64,000 bases of DNA, from assembly GCA_037367405.1 (NCBI GenBank), contig JAZKJV010000300.1, positions 124,001-188,000 of the forward strand, written 5' to 3'. Under the pieces are notes generated by a model. It saw nothing but the letters and a program-made list of their open reading frames with translations, had not been told where the DNA came from and ran no database searches. Positions 9,576-21,260 of the stretch are shown here, piece by piece (position 1 is the stretch's first letter; each line of letters starts with the position of its first letter). This DNA is from Ottelia alismoides (lineage: Eukaryota; Streptophyta; Magnoliopsida; Alismatales; Hydrocharitaceae). The position numbers and the translations under genes are program-made.

Positions 9576-12500
9576 TGATGACACGCCTGAGCACTCGGGT
9601 ATAAGGTACTAGATAGGTCGTTGCGACCCAAACGATCAGACTATGTCAATCAAGAAAAATGAACCACTAATAGAGATAAAAGGGATAAAACACAAAATAG
9701 CGGTCCTGCTATTGGATTAACCCGGTATAGCGACCAGGGTCGAACTCAAAGAGCACGGGTTGGCCTCTCGGCCTACGAAGTAGTAAAAAGAAATAAAATA
9801 AAATAAAAGAAGAAACTATTTTAGAGGTTTTTAATTTATTTTATATTTTTTGGATTTTTTTTTGTATTAAGGAAATAAGAAAAGTAAAGAAACACACACT
9901 TCAACAATTTATTTAAAGCACTAAAAATCAACCAAAAATTCAAACAAAAATATTTTTATGTGTTTTATAATTTTTAGTGTTTTTGGTGAATTTTTGAGAG
10001 TTTTTTGATGTTTATTTAATTTTCTAAAAATCACAAAGTAGCTGAAATAAATGGTACTGTCCAGCCGAGCTAAAAAGGCCTAGATAAAATATCTAAAAGC
10101 CCTAAAATAGCTGGGAGGTAATTTTCCTGTAAAGAGAATAAAACAAGGAAAATTTAGGCACCAATTTTATTATTTTGGGTTTTTGGTTTAATTATTAGAA
10201 TTTTTATAAGTTTTTATGTGTTTTTCAATTTTTAGGGGTTTTCAGTAATGAAAAATAGCCAAAATTGGCTAGAAAATCAAACTAAGCAAAATAGACAGTA
10301 GCTAATTTTTGTGGAATTTTTAAGTGAGTTTTAATATTTTTTGGGGTTTTTAAAGTTAGACAGTAGCTAAATTAAAGGTTTTTGAATTTTTAAAAATACC
10401 AAACGAAATTAAAAATGCCCTAAAAAATCCACGAAAATTTTACACCATGGCAGAGCCATGTGTCCAATTTTCGTTGGATGTGGAGGTGATTTGCTATTTT
10501 ATTCAAAAATAAAGAAGGGGCACTGTGCACAGGGACCAAAGTGCAAATACCCAAGAGTCTGGGGGGTCTGGTGCAATTTTCCCAGCAAAACACGCACCAT
10601 GCGCGTGCCTGGGGCACTCAGGGACCCAAAGGTAATAAAAATAAGTCCCGAGGACTTATTGGTAACAGGTACCAAAAGTCCAGGGGCCTATCTGCAAAAA
10701 ATACCCAAAATATAACGCACATGCTCAAATAAACCACGTACAAGGGTATAAATGCAAATATATAAAAACTTTCATTCATTCAAGAACAACCAGAACTACA
10801 GGGGTCTCTATTGCAAATAAACCAGATAAACACGTGACGAAGCACGTGGCATACAACGCACAGGGGTATAAATGCAAATAGCTAAAATACGAGGTCCTCA
10901 ATGCAAAATTTACAAAAGTAAAAGAACTGAACTAGATATTTACAGTACTAAAAAGTAAAAACAGAAACTAAAGGGGCCTAAGAGTTATTTACCCCTTTTT
11001 TTAACATCGACGGCCGGATGTGTGACGCGTGGCGGATCTGACGACTAAGAGCAATGACGCCTTTATCCTTGAAAAGCCCGGCCTGATCGAACGTCTGAGA
11101 GCCTTCCACATGGAGATCGGACGGTGACGGTGCTCTGGAGGCTAAACCCTCGGTGGATCGACGGAGGAGGAGAGGGCACGTGGCGATCTGACGGTGGAGG
11201 CTTGCTGATACCTCTCCCTCCGCGCGGATGGTCCAGATCTACCCTCGGTCTGATCGGACGATGACGGTGCTCCTCAGATGGATGGACCGGATGCCAAGTG
11301 GAGCGCTGAGGGCGATCAGATGGTCGACAAGGGTCCTGGAGGAACTGGCGGCCGGCGAGCTTCGTCGGACCTCTGTGCGCACGGTGGACCTCGTCTAGTG
11401 CTCCTGAGATGCGAGAAAGCTTCGCCGTGAAGCCCCGCACCTGATGCGTGGCTCCGATGAAGGCGGGGAACTCGAGAGAGCTCTGGCGAAGCAAGGGACC
11501 TGGAGCTGCTGTGCTCAGAAGTATCGACCTCCAGATGAGGTCGATTGGCCTGGATACCTGCACAGGAAGATAGCTGGGTCGAGGGCAAATTGCCTCGACC
11601 CGTCAGAGCGGCAAAAGGGTGGCTGATGCGTCGATATGGTGGGTCTCCGGTGAGCGGCGGAGGTGAAGACCCAAGGTCCTGGTCCGGGACGAGACAGGAG
11701 GAATGGCTGGGTGGAGAAGGTGGAGAGGAGTCAGGCGAAGGTGGTGGAGTGGTCGGACTGGCGGATGGGTGGTCGGAGACAACTGGCGAAGGAGGCGGAG
11801 CTACACTACCAGAAAGCAAAAAATCCTATTCTACGCTAAACTAGAGGCTAAAGCAGCTACCTGATGGGTGTATTCGACTGGGCTGGAGCTCAAGAAGCTC
11901 CCGGTCGTTGCCTGCAAGGGGCCGTCGAGTCCCCGAGGCTCAGCGCGCTCGCGGCGGCGCACGGCGGAGTTACCCACCGGATCAGTGGCTCCCGGCTTCC
12001 CGGGCCTCTCTGCAACTCCCAAGACCACGGCTGTCACTCAGGGACTCCGGAGGAGGTCACAGGCACCGAGGGGAAGATCCAAAGATGGAAGAATTAGGTC
12101 GCCGGAGATGACATTAAATATGGTGCGGGGTCCGAGAAGATGATGGTCGGGCGAGTAGCGCGGAGCTCGGATCCTCCAAACCCACCCCGGGCGAGGGTCC
12201 TGGATATGCAGTGATCAATCGGAGCCCGGGGTTTGGGTCAATGGCGGTCGGGTCAGGCGGGTAGAAATTGGAAAAGACGGGTCGGTCGCCAGATCCGCAA
12301 AAGGGAAGGGTCCGCGGGGGAAGTTGACCGGGGTCAACGAACCCCCGTGGACCAATCAGGAGCCGCCAAGCGTTGATTTTTTATTTATTTATTTTGAGCT
12401 AGAAAATGCTCGAATTAACAAAAACTTAAAACATGAAAAATATTTATTTTATTTTTCTCTATTTTTTTGTGATTTTTAATTAATTTTTCGAAATAAAAAT

Positions 12501-13289
12501 AAAGTACTTACACTGTATAGCTATATATAGGTATTTGTATACTATAGGGTTTTTTATTTTGATTTTTAAATTATTATTTTTATACACTTTTATTCCCATT
12601 TTATATTTTATTTATTATAAAATAAGAATAAAAGGTATTTTTATCTTATTTTTATTATTTATATACATAGGTAAAACAAATATGTATGTACATCTATATA
12701 CATGGTATATGTACAATGTATTTGTATTTTTAATTTTGCTATTTTTATTTTGTTTTTGATTTGATTGTTTTTATTTTATTTATTTAAAATATATAATATA
12801 GGATATTTACAAAAGTTTTGGAAATCAATTTTATTTATTTATAGGGCTAGATAAATATGTAGGTGAGTCTATATACAATGTGAAAGTGATATTTTTGTTC
12901 TTTTTGATTTTCATATTTTTATCTTTTGTTTTTATACTTATAAATATAGACACAAATTTACAAGCATATTTTTGGTTAGGAAAATATTTTTATTTATTTA
13001 CATAAATATTTACACATGAGCCCCTATCTCCCTCTACTTTGGCTTTTATGCGGTCAGGCCCATGTTGAGCCCTCCCTTGGGTTAGGTTGCTCAATATTTA
13101 TTCTAAATATTTCCCTCTTTTTCTTTTTAATCTTTATTCTTTTATTTTTGCACAAAAACATGCTAATTATAGGTTTTTACACAATGCATGCTTTTGATAA
13201 TTATTTGTATTTACACATATCTACATGTATTTGCAAAGGTTTTTGTAGCTAAAATATAAGAATAAAGAGTGATGAATGAGTATTCATCA
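9576..13289 (-). repeat. LTR copy 2 (5' LTR of the long internal region)
   Basis: A 3714-bp copy with the same TGATGA/TCATCA termini, GC-rich centre (about 11005-12380) and candidate TATA (12113-12120, minus). It is followed at 13290 by a polypurine-tract copy, so it also acts as the 3' LTR of the shortened second unit. Several variants are shared with copy 3 rather than copy 1. Confidence 0.9.
12113..12120 (-). promoter_or_regulatory. Candidate TATA box in LTR 2
   Basis: Same TATTTAAT (minus strand) as at 2551-2558. As this is the 5' LTR of the gag-bearing unit, it is the one that would drive gag transcription. Confidence 0.35.
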
Positions 13290-13561
13290 CCCCCCTACAC
13301 TTAACTTTGCTAGTCCCTTAGCAAACACTTATTTGAAAAAGAAGTGAAAAAGAAAGAAAGAAAAAGAAAAAGAGGATGTACATGGATCAAGGTTGATTAT
13401 TAAACTTGCCTTCATTAGATTGGGGTATGGAGCTCGATCAGTTCTTTGGATTATTAATGTGTCGGAACCTTATTTGGACTTAAGTCTAAAACTCAACAGC
13501 CTCTGAGTTCCACTAATCTATAACCAAGACTCCTCAATGCTCTCCGGCAACGACGCCATTC
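13290..13561 (-). mobile_element. Internal remnant with a ~5.6 kb deletion
   Basis: Positions 13290-13540 correspond to 3724-3975 (polypurine-tract side) and then jump to sequence matching 9554-9575 (primer-binding side). The two parental sites share TGCTCC at the joint, so the loss of about 5.58 kb looks like a microhomology-mediated deletion or template switch. A primer-binding site copy lies at 13543-13558 (minus TGGCGTCGTTGCCGGA). Confidence 0.85.
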
Positions 13562-16500
13562 TGATGACACGCCTGAGCACTCGGGTATAAGGTACTAGAT
13601 AGGTCGTTGCGATCCAAACGATCAGACTATGTCAATCAAGAAAAATGAACCACTAATAGAGATAAAACGGATAAAACACAAAATAGCGGTCTTGCTATTG
13701 GATTAACCTGGTATAGCGACCAGGGTCGAACTCAAAGAGCACGGGTTGGCCTCTCGGCCTACGAAGTAGTAAAAAGAAATAAAATAAAATAAAAGAAGAA
13801 ACTATTTTAGAGGTTTTTAATTTATTTTATATTTTTTTGGATTTTTTTGTATTAAGGAAATAAGAAAAGTAAAGAAACACACACTTCAACAATTTATTTA
13901 AAGCACTAAAAATAAAAAAAATTCAAACAAAAATTCTTTTATGTGTTTTATAATTTTTAGTGTTTTTGGTGAATTTTTGAGAGTTTTCTGATGTTTATTT
14001 AATTTTCTAAAAATCACAAAGTAGCTGAAATAAATGGTACTGTCCAGCCGAGCTAAAAAGGCCTAGATAAAATATCTAAAAGCCCTAAAATAGCTGGGAA
14101 GTAATTTTCCTGAAAAGAGAATAAAACAAGGAAAATTTAGGCACCAATTTTATTATTTTTGGGATTTTGGTTTAATTATTAGAATTTTTATAAGTTTTTA
14201 TGTGGTTTTCAATTTTTAGGGGTTTTCAGTAATGAAAAATAGCCAAAATTGGCTAGAAAATCAAACTAAGCAAAATAGACAGTAGCTAATTTTTGTGGAA
14301 TTTTTAAGTGAGTTTTAATATTTTTTGGGAGTTTTTAAATTTAGACAGTAGCTAAATTAAAGGTTTTTGAATTTTTAAAAATACCAAACGAAATTAAAAA
14401 TGTCCTAAAAAATCCACGAAAATTTTACACCATGGCAGAAGCCATATGTCCAATTTTCGTTGGATTTGGAGGTGATTTGCTATTTTATTCAAAAATAAAG
14501 AAGGGGCACTGTGCATAGGGACCAAAGTGCAAATACCCAAGAGTCTGGGGGGTCTGGTGCAATTTTCCCAGCAAAACACGCGCCATGCGCGTGCCTGGGG
14601 CACTCAAGGACCCAAAGGTAATAAAAATAAGTCCCGAGGACTTATTGGTAACAGGTACCAAAAGTCCAGGGGCCTATCTGCAAAATACCCAAAATATAAC
14701 GCACATGCTCAAATAAACCACGCACAGGGGTATAAATGCAAATATATAAAAACTTTCATTCATTCAAGAACAACCAGAACTACAGGGGTCTCTATTGCAA
14801 ATAAACCAGATAAACACGTGACGAAGCACGTGGCATACAACGCACAGGGGTATAAATGCAAATAGCTAAAATACGAGGTCCTCAATGCAAAATTTACAAA
14901 AGTAAAAGAACTGAACTAGATATTTACAGTACTAAAAAGTAAAGACAGAAACTAAAGGGGCCTAAGAGTTATTTACCCCTTTTTTTAACGTCGACGGCCG
15001 GATGTGTGACGCGTGGCGGATCTGACGACTGAGAGCAATGACGCCTTTATCCTTGAAAAGCCCGGCCTGATCGAACGTCTGAGAGCCTTCCACATGAGAT
15101 CGGATGGTGACGGTGCTCTGGCGGCTAAACCCTCGGTGGATCAACGGAGGAGGAGAGGGCACGTGGCGATCTGACGGTGGAGGCTTGCTGATGCCTCTCC
15201 CTCCGCGCGGATGGTCCAGATCTACCCTCGGTCTGATCGGACGATGACGGTGCTCCTCAGATGGATGGACCGGATGCCAACTGGAGCGCTGAGGGCGATC
15301 GGACGGTCGACGAGGGTCCTGGAGGAACTGGCGGCCGGCGAGCTTCGCCGGGCCTCTGTGCGCACGGTGGACCTCGTCTAGTGCTCCTGAGATGCGAGAA
15401 AGCTTCGCCGTGAAGCCCCGCACCTGATGCGCGGCTCCGATGAAGGCGGGGAACTCGAGAGAGCTCTGGCGAATCAAGGGACCTGGAGCTGATGTGCTCA
15501 GAAGTATCGACCTCCAGATGAGGTCGATTGGCCTGGATACCTGCACAGGAAGATAGCTGGGTCGAGGGCAAATTGCCTCGACCCGTCAGAGCGGCAAAAG
15601 GGTGGCTGATGCGTTGATATGGTGGGTCTCCGGCGAGCAGCGGAGGTGAAGACCCAAGGTCCTGGTCCGGGACGAGACAGGAGGAATGGCTGGGTGGAGA
15701 AGGTGGAGAGGAGTCAGGCGAAGGTGGTGGAGTGGTCGGACTGGCGGATGGGTGGTCGGAGACAACTGGCGAAGGAGGCGGAGCTACACTACCAGAAAGC
15801 GAAAAATCCTATTCTACGCTAAACTAGAGGCTAAAGCAGCTACCTGATGGGTGTATTCGACTGGGCTGGAGCGCAAGAAGCTCCCGGTCGTTGCCTGCAA
15901 GGGGCCGTCGAGTCCCCGAGGCTCAGCGCGCTCGCGGCGGCGCACGGCGGAGTTACCCACCGGATCAGTGGCTCCCGGCTTCCCGAGCCTCTCTGCAACT
16001 CCCAAGACCACGGCTGTCACTCAGGGACTCCGGAGGAGGTCACAGGCACCGAGGGGAAGATCCAAAGATGGAAGAATTAGGTCGCCGGAGACGACATTAA
16101 ATATGGTACGGGGTCCGAGAAGATGATGGTCGGGCGAGTAGCGCGGAGCTCGGATCCTCCAAACCCACCCGAGCGAGGGTCCTGGATATGCAGTGATCAA
16201 TCGGAGCCCGGGGTTTGGGTCAATGGCGGTCGGGTCAGGCGGGTAGAAATTGGAGAAGACGGGTCGGTAGCCAGATCCGCAAAAGGGAAGGGTCCGCGGG
16301 GGAAGTTGACCGGGGTCAACGAACCCCCGCGGACCAATCAGGGGCCGCCAAGCATTGATTTTTTATTTATTTATTTTGAGCTAGAAAATGCTCGAATTAA
16401 CAAAAACTTAAAACATGAAAAATATTTATTTTATTTTTCTTTATTTTCTTGTGATTTTTAATTAATTTTTCGAAATAAAAATAAAGTACTTACACTATAT

Positions 16501-17272
16501 AGCTATATATAGGTATTTGTATACTATAGGGTTTTTTATTTTGATTTTTAAATTATTATTTTTATACACTTTTATTCCCATTTTATATTTTATTTATTAT
16601 AAAATAAGGAATAAAAGGTATTTTTATATTATTTTTATTATTTATATACATAGGTAAAACAAATATGTATGTACATCTATATACATGGTATATGTACAAT
16701 GTATTGGTATTTTTAATTTTGTTATTTTTATTTTGTTTTTGATTTGATTGTTTTTATTTTATTTATTTACAATATATAATATAGGATATTTACAAAAGTT
16801 TTGGAAATCAATTTTATTTATTTATAGGGCTAGATAAATATGTAGGTGAGTCTATATACAATGTGAAAGTGATATTTTTGTTCTTTTTGATTTTCATATT
16901 TTTATCTTTTGTTTTTATACTTATAAATATAGACACAAATTTACAAGCCTATTTTTGGCGAGGAAAATATTTTTATTTATATACATAAATATTTACACAT
17001 GAGCCCCTATCTCCCTCTACTTTGGCTTTTATGCGGTCAGGCCCATGCTGAGCCCTCCCTTGGGTTAGGTTGCTCAATATTTATTCTAAATATTTCCCTC
17101 TTTTTCTTTTTAATCTTTATTCTTTTATTTTTGCACAAAAACATGCTAATTATAGGTTTTTACACAATGCATGCTTTTGATAATTATTTGTATTTACACA
17201 TATCTACATGTATCTACAAAGGTTTTTGTAGCTAAAATATAAGAATAAAGAGTGATGAATGAGTATTCATCA
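13562..17272 (-). repeat. LTR copy 3
   Basis: A 3711-bp copy with the same termini, U5 stem-loop and GC-rich centre (about 14990-16350). It directly follows the primer-binding copy of the shortened unit, so it is that unit's 5' LTR. The flank after it (17273) is unrelated GC-rich DNA, marking the outer end of the insertion. Confidence 0.9.
16096..16103 (-). promoter_or_regulatory. Candidate TATA box in LTR 3
   Basis: Third copy of the minus-strand TATTTAAT in the LTR centre; position equivalent to 2551-2558. Confidence 0.35.
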
Positions 17273-17277
17273 ACCGC
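17273..17277. other. Right target-site duplication candidate
   Basis: accgc directly after LTR copy 3 pairs with accgt before LTR copy 1. Confidence 0.55.
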
Positions 17278-18865
17278 CAGCGCCTCCAGCCGGTGCGGCG
17301 AGCCACCCTCCGCTGACCGCGCTGCTCGACACCCTCCGTGCGCCCTGTCGCCTCACGTCACCCTTCACCCCCGACTGTCATCGATGTTCACCGCCCCACC
17401 GTAGCCACCCTGCGCCCTCGCCATCTTCCTCCAAGGCGAAGCGCGTCGCCAACGTCGTGCGCAGCACCTGCAGCGCCGCCGCTCCGGCTGCGCGACTGCA
17501 CCCTCCGCGCCCAGCGTGTCGCGCCTGCGCGCGTGAGCTCCTCGCACAGCGGCCGCCTCCCCCATCGTCGTTCACCAGCCATTCGACCGTGGCCTGTGCC
17601 CTCGCTGTGCGCCGCCCCGCCCTCTTGCGTAGGCCTGTCGTCCACACTCCCTGCGCCTTGTGCCCTAGCGTGGGCTAAGAAGGTTTAGTTTATTTTTATA
17701 TCGTAAAAATTGCATTTTTCTTCCTGCATGTTTTTGTAATCACAAAAGTGCCCTTAGGCACATTTTGAGTTGGTTTATTTCATTTCATGCTTTGAGCATT
17801 AATTTGGACAGTATTTTTGCATCATCTATTTTAATGAAAAATAGCATGTTGATGAGCATTTAAATCTTTATCTTGTGACTATTTATTTACATTTTTCTAT
17901 GCCTTGGATATTTTATTAAAAATCAGAGATTAAAAATCTATGATATTTTGCCTAGTTAAGCTCTGAAATTCGCACAGACTTATTTATTACTCTAAAAATT
18001 GTGAAAAAATTGTAGATGATGCCTCTAAATGTGCTTTAATTACTTTCCAAGTTTCATTGAAATCAGAGTTGTTGTTTGCATAAAATTAATTCTAGGATGA
18101 TTTATGTAATTTAATTTTAATTAAATTCACGAATAAGATTTTTGAGAAATTTCAACTCTCTTGGATTCCTTATTGAAATATCTATTTGAGATAAATAGTT
18201 CTTTGGATAATTTGATTTCGTGGATTTATTAGAAATTAAAGACTCACAGTCGCTCTGTTTTCAGTAAATAAATTCATAAAAAAATCATAAAGTATCAGAA
18301 AATTCTTAAAAAATTAACCTAGCTTAATTTCATCATGTTTATCTTTCAGTAAAATTTTTCATAATTTTTGCATATCATTTGCATGAAAAATTGCATAAAA
18401 ACCCTCAAAAAATTTGCATTTCTCATTTGTGCACTTTAAATCCAAAAATTACAAAAAAATCTATTTTGCATTAATCATTTAATTAGGTTTACAGAAAAAA
18501 TACAATTTGGTCAATTTGGACTAATTTTAGATTGAAATTAAATTTAGCTAAGTTGTTGATTTTCTTAATAACCTACTTCAGTCGCATCAGTGCATCTGCA
18601 TTTTTATTGCATAAAAAATACAAAAAAAACCACTTGGAAAACCGTAATCTAATTCCTCTAGCTTGATCCCGAGTTGTTCCTTTGCCTCTTTGAGTCGACC
18701 CTGGGACTTGCTCAGGTTAAACAAACATAAAACCGCGCATTAATTCATTCGACGATTCATCAATTTGTGCGGTTATTTTCGATCGATCCGGATTTATCTG
18801 ACTGCAATGAAATCGTTAATTCGATAACAATAAGAAGATAAAATCTGCGATCAATCAAGAGGGCA
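17273..18865 (+). repeat. 3' part of an older Athila-type LTR
   Basis: GC-rich DNA to about 17690 is followed by AT-rich DNA, the same layout as the centre and 3' part of the other LTRs here. A U5-like block at 18693-18716 (gagtCGACCCTGGG-acttg-CTCAGG) matches the U5 stem-loop of the other elements and sits the expected ~145 bases before the likely end. The left half is outside the window because the three-LTR element inserted here. The Pro/Arg/Ala-rich open frames in 17259-17688 on both strands are compositional. No primer-binding site survives after it. Confidence 0.5.
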
Positions 18866-18870
18866 TGGGA

Positions 18871-19507
18871 ATGGGGCTACCCCCAAGGGGGAGTTAACTT
18901 AGCTTCCCCCGCATTGGTTTCCTCTCGTATTGGTTTGGTCCATCTGGCTGGCTAGGAATGACCTGCTGTTTTCTAGCCAAAGATTCTACAAAGAAAACGT
19001 TTGTATTCGTGCGTCGGGGTTGTTGCACTCTTGGGTTGTCTAGAGTGCTTCCTTTGTTCTTTCTTATTTTTCACTTTTTTTCTTCTCTTTGGTTTATATA
19101 AATATATGGGGTGAACGCCTATGAGCGTCTCTCCCTTTTTTTGGCTTCAAAAAAACTTAGCTTCCCTCGCCCCATTTTCCCTAGTTTTTTTATTTTTTTT
19201 AAAACTTCTTCCGTGAATATTCATCACTATATAACCCTATATTACGCCATTCAAATTTCGTGTGAAACAGAGAATCCTACGGCCTCCATCTAAACGGTCA
19301 TTTTTTAACGGTCGTAGGATTTTTTAAATTGACCTTGTCTGGATGGAGGCCGTAAGGAGTCTTCGTTTCTCACGAAACTTGAAAAAAATAATATAAGGAT
19401 ATAATAATGAATTTATATAATTTTATTTTTTTTCAAAAAATAAAAAAATAGAGAAAATGAGGCGGGGGAGCTAAGCTACTATCCTTGGGGGCAACCCCAT
19501 TTTACCC
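18871..19507. mobile_element. Palindromic MITE, array unit A
   Basis: Left terminus atggggctaccccc and right terminus gggggcaaccccattttaccc are inverted copies. The core carries GAAACAGAGA...ACGGCCTCCATC and its inverse GATGGAGGCCGTAAGGAGTC. The unit is split by a LINE fragment at 18913-19154. It is followed by a TA tract that joins it to unit B. Confidence 0.8.
18913..19154 (+). mobile_element. 5'-truncated LINE insertion
   Basis: A 242-bp segment unrelated to the MITE ends in a short A tract (19149-19154). It is flanked by 16-bp repeats acttagcttcccccgc (18897-18912) and acttagcttccctcgc (19155-19170), one mismatch. A poly-A end with a long target duplication is the mark of L1-type target-primed insertion. 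No reverse transcriptase sequence remains. Confidence 0.7.
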
Positions 19508-19517
19508 ATATATATAT

Positions 19518-19887
19518 ATGGGGCTGCCCCTTGTGGGGAGCTAACTTGGCTCCTCCCACGCTATTTCGCCCGATTTTTTTATTTTTTTGAAAATTTCTTC
19601 CATGAATATTCATCACTGTGTCCTTATATTGTGCTATTAAAATTGTGTGCGAAACAGAGACTCGTACGGCCTCCATCCATACAGTCATTTTTTAACGGTA
19701 ACAGAATTGCTAAAAACAACCCTTCTGGATGGAGGCCATAGGAGTCTCTGTTTTGCGTGAAATTTGAATGACATAATATAGGGATATATTGATTAAAATC
19801 TACGGAAGAGATTTCGGAAAAAAAAGGGGACGAAATGGCGCGGGCCAGCCAAGTTAGCTCCCCCATGGGGGCAGCCCCATTTTACCC
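19518..19887. mobile_element. Palindromic MITE, array unit B
   Basis: A 370-bp full-length unit with ends atggggctgccccttgtggg and its inverse cccatgggggcagccccat. The two core arms around 19668 and 19735 are inverted. It is flanked on both sides by TA tracts. Confidence 0.85.
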
Positions 19888-19931
<44 letters not shown>

Positions 19932-19934
<3 letters not shown>

Positions 19935-20139
19935 AATGGAGCTGCCTCCTTGGGGCAGCTAACATGGCTGCTTCTGCGCCGTTTTAAATCGACATCATCT
20001 CGATGGAGGCCATAGGAGTCTCTGCATCTGACGAAATTCGAATGACATATAGGAGGATATAGGGATGAATATACATGGTGATATTTTTCAAAAAAAATAA
20101 AAAAAAGTCGAAAACAGCGTGGGGGCATCCATTTAACCC
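19932..20139. mobile_element. Palindromic MITE, array unit C (internally deleted)
   Basis: It retains the left terminal inverted repeat (ggagctgcctccttggggca) and the right core arm, but the left core arm is missing. It lies between a GA tract and a CATA tract. Confidence 0.7.
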
Positions 20140-20144
20140 ATATA

Positions 20145-20175
<31 letters not shown>

Positions 20176-20182
20176 GTATATA
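20140..20182. repeat. CATA/TATA microsatellite between MITE units
   Basis: About seven CATA repeats flanked by TATA words separate units C and D. Confidence 0.85.
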
Positions 20183-20183
20183 T

Positions 20184-20568
20184 TGGGTCGGGGAGCATGC
20201 ACCCAGGTGCATGTAATTTTACATGCACCGAGGTTTATATCTTGTACATTTTTTTTAGATTTTTGGAAAACATCACCATATATATTCATCTATATATCCC
20301 TCCTATATGCCATTTGAATTTCGTCAGAAACAGATACTCCTATACCCTCCATCTAGAATGGGCCGATTATAGCAATTCTAAGACCGTTAAAAAATTCTAG
20401 ATGGAGGGCATATGAGTCTCTGTTTCTGACGAAATTCGAATGCCATATAGGAGAGATATATAGATGAATATATATGGTCATGTTTTCCAAAAAACTAAAA
20501 AAGTGTGCAAGATATAGACCCCGGTGCATGTAAAATCACATGCACCTGGGTGCATGCTCCCCAACCCC
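20184..20568. mobile_element. Palindromic MITE, array unit D, with different arms
   Basis: The inner core matches the other units (GAAACAGAtActcctat...CCTCCATC and inverse). The outer arms are unrelated to theirs: ggggagcatgcacccaggtg at the left with its inverse at the right. The arms themselves contain a smaller palindrome on gcatgta. A TG microsatellite follows. Confidence 0.8.

Positions 20569-20570
<2 letters not shown>

Positions 20571-20603
<33 letters not shown>
20571..20603. repeat. TG microsatellite between MITE units
   Basis: About 14 TG repeats separate units D and E. Confidence 0.9.
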
Positions 20604-20607
<4 letters not shown>

Positions 20608-20846
20608 TAAATGGGGCTGCCCCCTGGGAGTAGTCAACTTGGCTGCTCCCATCCCTATTTTCCCCTCATTTTTTTATTTCTTTGGAAAATAAAAATTTGT
20701 ATATTCATCACCGTATCCCTCTAACATTCTATTAAAATTTCGTCAGAAACAGAGACTCCTAGGCCCTCCATCCAAACATGGTCGATTTAAAAATGACGTC
20801 TGGATGGAGGGCCTAGGAGTCTCTGTTTCTGACGAAATTTTAATAA
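20604..20846. mobile_element. Palindromic MITE, array unit E (right end missing)
   Basis: The left terminus ggggctgccccctgggagta and both core arms are present. The unit stops soon after the second core arm and meets a TA tract, so the right terminal repeat is lost. Confidence 0.75.
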
Positions 20847-20855
20847 TATATATAT

Positions 20856-21242
20856 GGGTTAAATGGGTCTGCCCCCTGGGAGTAGCCAACTTGGCTACTC
20901 CCACCCCTATTTTCCCCTCATTTTTTACTTCTTTGGAAAATAAAAAATTGTAAATTTATCATTATATCCCTCTAACATTTTATTAAAATTTCGTCAGAAA
21001 CAGAGACTCCTACGGCCTCCATCCAAACATGGTCGATTTAAAAAATCATGCGACCGTTAAAAAAGGACGTCTGGATGGAGGGCCTATGAGTCTCTGTTTC
21101 TGACGAAATTTTAATAGAATGTTAGAGGGATATAGTGATGAGTATACAAATTTTTATTTTCCTAAGAAATAAAAAATAATGGAAAAATAGGGGTGGGAGT
21201 AGCCAAGTTGGCTACTCCCAGGGGGGCAGCCCCATTTTACCC
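20856..21242. mobile_element. Palindromic MITE, array unit F
   Basis: A 387-bp full-length unit with long inverted ends gggagtagccaacttggcta and the reverse complement at the right. It is the closest relative of unit E. TA tracts lie on both sides. Confidence 0.85.
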
Positions 21243-21260
21243 TATATATATATATAGAGG

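Larger units (their letters stand above)
13..17272 (-). mobile_element. Three-LTR Athila-type Ty3/gypsy complex, gag-only
   Basis: Three direct LTR copies (13-3723, 9576-13289, 13562-17272) enclose one long internal region and one 272-bp remnant. The minus orientation is fixed by a primer-binding site complementary to tRNA-Asp at 9555-9572, a Gag frame on the minus strand and a polypurine tract at 3724-3735. Five-base flanks accgt (8-12) and accgc (17273-17277) look like one target-site duplication with one transition, so the whole block behaves as one insertion. No protease, reverse transcriptase, RNase H or integrase is visible, so it must depend on proteins from another element. The tandem form could come from unequal recombination or from insertion of a multi-LTR cDNA. 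Confidence 0.85.

Noticed and set aside
17259..17688. Several overlapping Pro/Ala/Arg-rich frames on both strands
   Set aside because: Open frames on both strands at once are typical for GC-rich DNA with few stop codons; the first frame begins inside the LTR.
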